A stretch of 5,209 nt of DNA from Clostridia bacterium. Its GTDB lineage: Bacteria; Bacillota; Clostridia; Christensenellales; Aristaeellaceae. How positions within the stretch are numbered: position 1 is the stretch's first letter; each line of letters begins with the position of its first letter. Both the position numbers and the translations under genes were made by a program. The stretch covers positions 1 to 5,209 of the forward strand of contig JAFZRB010000101.1 in the NCBI GenBank assembly GCA_017620115.1. The letters run 5' to 3'. The notes below the pieces were generated by a model. It was not told the origin of the DNA. It did not search any database and was given only the letters and a program-made list of their open reading frames with translations. Of the stretch, positions 1-5,209 are shown piece after piece.

Positions 1-476
1 CGGTCGTAGGTCTCGCCGTCGATGACGGCGACGCTGCGCTCCTCCATCCGGCCCTCGCCCTCCCGCACGGTGACGAAGAGCGACCCGCCCGGTTTCAGCA
101 CGTCTCTCATGCGCCGGAACGCCAGAGGCAGCTGCGCGGTTTCGATATGCACCAGCCCGGCGATCACGACGATGGCGTCCACTGGCCCGACGTACGAATA
201 ATCGTTCAGGATGTTGTCGTTGTAGAAGGCGATGTCCGGGTTCTTTGCCCGCGCGATTTTAAGGCTTTCCGCGCTGAAATCGACGCCCGCGACCTCGTAT
301 CCAAGCGCGTGCATGCGGCGGGCGTCGTAGCCGCAGCCGCAGCACAGCTCGAGGATCCGGCTGCCGGGCGCAAGCCGCCTGACGAAATCCAACAGGCAGG
401 GCACATCGTCGCTTTCATAGCCCCGCCTTGCCCAGTCCGGAGCGGTTTTGTCGTAGAAGTCCATGGCGCCTTTCAT
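1..476 (-). CDS. Class I SAM-dependent methyltransferase, N-terminal part (runs off the left edge)
   Basis: The open frame starts at ATG 476-474 and stays open for 158 codons to the window edge, so the C-terminus is missing. The protein begins MKGAMDFYDKTAPDWARRGY, an N-terminus typical of the UbiE/Methyltransf_11/25-like group. SAM-binding motif I is ILELCCGCGYDA at about residues 41-52, in the place of the usual LDLGCGTG. The acidic end of strand 2 is GVD-F at about 64-67. Strand 4 is DAIVVIAGLVHI (about 100-111), followed by a helix with RRMRDVLKPGGSLFV (about 121-135), the classic post-motif segment. The start is set by an AGGAGG site 7 nt upstream; an in-frame Met at codon 5 is worse placed. 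It lies 32 nt after the previous gene, so co-transcription is likely. The fold and SAM use are well supported. The methyl acceptor is unknown; small molecule, quinone, protein and RNA targets are all possible. Confidence 0.88.
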   Translation of the reverse strand, partial: MKGAMDFYDKTAPDWARRGYESDDVPCLLDFVRRLAPGSRILELCCGCGYDARRMHALGYEVAGVDFSAESLKIARAKNPDIAFYNDNILNDYSYVGPVDAIVVIAGLVHIETAQLPLAFRRMRDVLKPGGSLFVTVREGEGRMEERSVAVIDGETYD

Positions 477-483
477 CGCGCAG

Positions 484-489
484 CCTCCT
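484..489 (-). promoter_or_regulatory. Ribosome binding site of the leftmost methyltransferase gene
   Basis: The minus strand reads AGGAGG here, a perfect Shine-Dalgarno core, 7 nt before the ATG at 476-474. It selects that ATG over the in-frame ATG at 464-462, which would be 19 nt away. The site lies in the 32-nt gap after the stop of the upstream gene. Confidence 0.8.
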
Positions 490-508
490 CAGCTCGTACG
501 CGCTTCCG

Positions 509-997
509 TTATTTGCAGGTCAGTATCCCAACATTCTTGGGCCCCTTAAAATCGAACGTGACTGTTTCATATTTGATTCCATTTTCATCCAGCCACTTTG
601 TGATTTCCACAATCATTTCTCTGGCGCCGAGCTTTTTGCTCCTGTCCCAGAAATTACAGCAGGGTACGACGAGTACCGGCCTGATTTTCGCCGATTCAAC
701 CACTTCCCTGACGGCTTCATCCGGATGAAGCCCTATGATCAGGTCATAAAACCCAGCCATATCGCTTGTGTATTCGCAGCCGCGATTGTTGACGCCGACA
801 AGCTGATATTGCCTGGGGTCTATGACTTCCGCGTCATAGTTGTATTTTTTGTTCAATATCCGGGCAAGCATGCCCTGTCCGCCCGCGACGTCGGCGATGT
901 ATTTTATGGAATTTCCAAATCTGTCGTGCACAAATTGAGCGACCGCTTCAAATCTGGAATCATCGCCATGGCATTTGACCTGAGTCTTCCGCCCCAT
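509..997 (-). CDS. Small Rossmann-fold SAM-dependent methyltransferase-like protein (resembles Methyltransf_32)
   Basis: This is a complete 162-residue frame with an ATG start and TAA stop. Visible class I methyltransferase features: a strand and glycine loop IADVAGGQGMLARIL at about residues 34-48 (motif I, with D36 opening the loop), an acidic residue at the end of strand 2 (EVIDPR, D60), then YDLIIGLHPDEAVREV at about 84-99 and VVPCCNFW at about 110-117. The GLH-x-DEA and PCC(H/N) pair resembles the Methyltransf_32 (PF13679) type seen in METTL25- and TRM13-like proteins; that family placement is from memory. The protein is only the catalytic-fold core, with no extra RNA-binding or zinc domain. 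No signal peptide or membrane segment is apparent, so it is probably cytosolic. A moderate AGGGGG site lies 9 nt before the ATG. GC is about 48% over 541-960, clearly lower than in the flanking genes. The substrate is unknown. Confidence 0.8.
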   Translation of the reverse strand: MGRKTQVKCHGDDSRFEAVAQFVHDRFGNSIKYIADVAGGQGMLARILNKKYNYDAEVIDPRQYQLVGVNNRGCEYTSDMAGFYDLIIGLHPDEAVREVVESAKIRPVLVVPCCNFWDRSKKLGAREMIVEITKWLDENGIKYETVTFDFKGPKNVGILTCK

Positions 998-1042
998 TTT
1001 TTCAAGCCCCCTGATTATCCGCTGAAGACTCCCTCTCCGGCG

Positions 1043-1534
1043 TTATCCCTCGCCCATCTCCGTAAAGTGAAAACCCTTTCCGTCTGACACGGCGCCGTAC
1101 AATACGCCGGTATAGCGTCCGATCTCCATGTAGTGCTCCATCACGGCTTTCGCGGTGAGCGGCATGTCGTAGGAGAGCACGTCGCAATAATCCACCCAGC
1201 GGCATTTGCCCTCGCTCGAGACAAGGCCCTCCGCCTTCTCCGGGTTCAAATTGGCGAAGAAATAGTAGTTCTGTCGGATCTCGCCCTTATAGTGGCGCAG
1301 GCCGATATAGCGCATGCGGAGATCCGAGAGGTCGCCGCGCGTGAGAGCGAGTTCTTCGTTCAGCTCGCGCAGCACGCAGGCTTCGGGGTCGTTGAGCTCG
1401 TCCTTCTCAAAATGCCCGCCCGCGGAGGCCACCCAGGTGTCGCTGACCACGCGCCCGCCCTGCCGGTAGAGCAGCAGCATCTTATCCCCGCAGGACAGAT
1501 AAATGCCGGTCATATTGCGCAGCATCGGAGCCAT
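1043..1534 (-). CDS. Nudix family hydrolase
   Basis: This is a complete 163-residue protein. Nudix enzymes hydrolyse a nucleoside diphosphate linked to another moiety, using metal held by the Nudix-box glutamates. The box runs from G40 to L64: GGHFEKDE (39-46) then, after nine residues, RELNEELAL (56-64). The catalytic-type core R56-E57-L-N-E60-E61 is intact. The box departs from the usual G-x5-E-x7-REUxEExGU: there are nine residues instead of seven between E46 and R56, and Ala63 replaces the usual Gly. Flanking signals fit the fold: an N-terminal strand MLLLYRQGGRV (19-29), W34 just before the box, and NYYFFANL (89-96) after it. A site reading AGAGGA at 1541-1546 sits 6 nt before ATG 1534-1532, supporting this start over Met4 or Met8. 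It lies 84 nt after gyrA and 45 nt before the next gene. The substrate (for example damaged NTP, ADP-ribose, dinucleotide polyphosphate, isoprenoid diphosphate) cannot be inferred. Confidence 0.92.
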   Translation of the reverse strand: MAPMLRNMTGIYLSCGDKMLLLYRQGGRVVSDTWVASAGGHFEKDELNDPEACVLRELNEELALTRGDLSDLRMRYIGLRHYKGEIRQNYYFFANLNPEKAEGLVSSEGKCRWVDYCDVLSYDMPLTAKAVMEHYMEIGRYTGVLYGAVSDGKGFHFTEMGEG

Positions 1535-1566
1535 GGCTTATCCTCTTTTCAAATCGGCTGTCATGC

Positions 1567-1611
1567 GCGACTGGCAACGCCCGCGATTCCGCGCGGCGCG
1601 TTGCCAATCGC
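1567..1611 (-). repeat. Imperfect 14-bp inverted repeat (hairpin) just downstream of gyrA
   Basis: On the plus strand, GCGACTGGCAACGC (1567-1580) faces GCGTTGCCAATCGC (1598-1611) across 17 nt. Thirteen of 14 positions pair. The single exception is C/A on the plus strand but becomes a G-U wobble in minus-strand RNA, so the structure is best formed in the gyrA-sense transcript. The intervening 17 nt can add a second GC-rich helix (CCGCG with CGCGG). The repeat begins 7 nt after the gyrA stop codon. No U-tract follows on either strand, so it is not a canonical intrinsic terminator. It could limit read-through, protect the gyrA mRNA 3' end, serve as a processing site, or be a small dispersed repeat. 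Confidence 0.7.
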
Positions 1612-1618
1612 AAACGGG

Positions 1619-4231
<2,613 letters not shown>

Positions 4232-4239
4232 AGGTATTT

Positions 4240-4246
4240 ACCTCCT
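4240..4246 (-). promoter_or_regulatory. Ribosome binding site of gyrA, selecting a TTG start
   Basis: The minus strand reads AGGAGGT, two bases after the gyrB TGA (4251-4249) and 8 nt before TTG at 4231-4229. The next in-frame ATG would be 20 nt from this site, too far for normal initiation, so the TTG is preferred. Its position right at the gyrB stop suggests translational coupling, which would help keep the two subunits in balance. Confidence 0.82.
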
Positions 4247-4248
4247 CA

Positions 4249-5209
4249 TCAGATGTCCAGGTCGGCAACCAGCTTGGCGTTCTGCTCGATGAATTCTCGC
4301 CGGGGCTCGACGTCGTCGCCCATGAGCAGCGTCAGCATGTGGTCGGCGTTGATGGCGTCCGAGATGTTCACGCGATACATCGAGCGGGTTTCCGGGTTCA
4401 TGGTGGTCTCCCACAGCTGCTCGGCGCTCATCTCGCCCAGACCCTTGTAGCGCTGCACGTCCGGCTTGGCGTCGCGGCCCATTTCCTCCAGCAGCTGCTG
4501 GAGCTGGGCGTCGCTGTAGACGTATTTTTCCGTCTTGCCGCGCGTGACCTTGTAGAGGGGCGGCTGCGCGATGTACACATAGCCGTTCTCGATCAGTTTG
4601 GGCATGAAACGGTAGAAGAACGTGAGCATCAGTATGCGGATGTGGCTTCCGTCCACGTCGGCGTCGGTCATGCACACAATGCGGTGATAGCGCAGTTTCG
4701 TCTCGTCGAAATCCTTGCCGAAGCCGCCGCCGAAGGCCGTGATCATCGCCTTGATCTCGGCGTTGGCCAGCGCGCGGTCGACGCGCACCTTCTCGACGTT
4801 CAGTATCTTGCCGCGCAGGGGCAGGATGGCCTGAAAGTGGCGGTCGCGGCCCATCTTGGCCGAGCCTCCGGCCGAGTCGCCTTCGACCAGGAAGATCTCG
4901 CATTTGGCCGGATCGCGTTCGGAGCAGTCGGCCAGCTTGCCGGGCAGCGCCGCGGATTCGAGCGCCGTCTTGCGCCGGGTGAGATCGCGCGCCTTGCGGG
5001 CGGCCTCGCGGGCGCGGGCGGCCTGCAGGCACTTGTCCATCACCGCGCGGCCCATCGCCGGGTTCTCCTCGAAGAAGATGCCCAGCCGGTCGGCCACCAT
5101 ACCGTCCACCAGCGCGCGCACCTCGCTGTTGCCCAGCTTGGCCTTGGTCTGACCCTCGAACTGCGGCTCCATTAGCTTCACGGACACGATGGCCGCCAGG
5201 CCCTCGCGC
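4249..5209 (-). CDS. gyrB: DNA gyrase subunit B, C-terminal part (runs off the right edge)
   Basis: The frame is open from the right edge (REGLAAIVSVKLMEPQF) to TGA 4251-4249, giving 319 visible residues, about half of a normal 640-residue GyrB of the short type. GyrB supplies the ATPase and the TOPRIM metal site of gyrase. The GHKL ATPase domain and most of the transducer lie outside the window. The TOPRIM domain is present: EGDSAGG at visible residues 109-115 holds the catalytic glutamate, and DADVDG at 182-187 holds the metal-binding aspartates. PLRGK at 130-134 has Arg where E. coli GyrB has K447; as I recall, Arg is normal in Bacillus GyrB, so this is not by itself a resistance change. 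QRYKGLGEM at 252-260 and the C-terminus MGDDVEPRREF..NAKLVADLDI are typical. There is no large proteobacterial-type insert. The directly following gyrA with its GyrA box supports GyrB over ParE. The frame visible after GTG 5187 is not a real start, because homology continues upstream of it. Confidence 0.97.
   Translation of the reverse strand, partial: REGLAAIVSVKLMEPQFEGQTKAKLGNSEVRALVDGMVADRLGIFFEENPAMGRAVMDKCLQAARAREAARKARDLTRRKTALESAALPGKLADCSERDPAKCEIFLVEGDSAGGSAKMGRDRHFQAILPLRGKILNVEKVRVDRALANAEIKAMITAFGGGFGKDFDETKLRYHRIVCMTDADVDGSHIRILMLTFFYRFMPKLIENGYVYIAQPPLYKVTRGKTEKYVYSDAQLQQLLEEMGRDAKPDVQRYKGLGEMSAEQLWETTMNPETRSMYRVNISDAINADHMLTLLMGDDVEPRREFIEQNAKLVADLDI

Noticed and set aside
428..1087. 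A 219-codon plus-strand frame opposite the small methyltransferase-like gene
   Set aside because: The minus-strand frame has coherent motif I, GLHPDEA and PCCN features and a binding site near its ATG. The plus-strand product shows no family resemblance and extends across gene boundaries.
1567..1611. The inverted repeat as an intrinsic terminator
   Set aside because: No run of T follows the stem on either strand, so I annotate it only as an inverted repeat and leave the function open.
1535..1618. A dedicated promoter for the Nudix gene in the gyrA-Nudix gap
   Set aside because: The only TTGA-like stretch is adjacent to the ribosome binding site, with no properly spaced -10 and -35 pair before the start codon.
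4238..5032. A 264-codon Arg-rich minus-strand frame overlapping gyrB
   Set aside because: It is a frame-shifted shadow of gyrB; its Arg, Gly, Pro and Ala-rich product has no domain.
4339..5175. A 278-codon plus-strand frame opposite gyrB
   Set aside because: It is a mirror of the gyrB reading frame with the same low-complexity composition and no domain; the minus strand carries clear GyrB TOPRIM motifs.
4249..5187. GTG at 5187 as the start of a short separate GyrB-like gene
   Set aside because: The GyrB-type sequence REGLAAI continues in frame upstream to the window edge, so the gene is simply truncated by the window.

Overview
The window is an ordinary, densely coded chromosomal segment with every gene on the minus strand. 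It reads, in transcription order, from the right edge to the left: gyrB (3' part only), gyrA (complete), a Nudix hydrolase, a small Rossmann-fold methyltransferase-like protein, and the 5' part of a second class I SAM-dependent methyltransferase cut by the left edge. Intergenic gaps are 17, 84, 45 and 32 nt, and no stretch longer than 84 nt lacks a gene.

The organism is most likely a GC-rich member of the Firmicutes (Bacillota), probably a clostridial lineage. This is inferred from the visible GyrB segment (SAKMGRDRHFQAILPLRGK region, no large insert in the TOPRIM domain, C-terminus ending NAKLVADLDI), the gyrB-gyrA adjacency and the strong AGGAGG-type ribosome binding sites. I cannot name a genus. 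Sampled 60-base lines give about 55-72% GC in gyrA and 73% in one line of the leftmost methyltransferase gene; the gene at 509-997 is clearly AT-richer (about 48%).

Region by region: 4249-5209 encodes the C-terminal part of the DNA gyrase B subunit. A Shine-Dalgarno directly after its stop drives gyrA (1619-4231) from a TTG start. Together they make the A2B2 type II topoisomerase that introduces negative supercoils. An imperfect 14-bp inverted repeat (1567-1611) lies just after the gyrA stop; it has no U-tract, so it is not a standard terminator. Beyond it come three small accessory-type enzymes (Nudix 1043-1534, methyltransferase-like 509-997, methyltransferase 1-476), closely spaced and co-oriented as a probable operon. 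Their substrates cannot be read from sequence.

I found no RNA genes, mobile elements, CRISPR arrays, attachment sites or recognisable origin elements, and no clear new biological system. The points worth a second look are the hairpin, the compositional contrast of the 509-997 gene, the variant Nudix box and the unexplained Nudix plus two-methyltransferase cluster.
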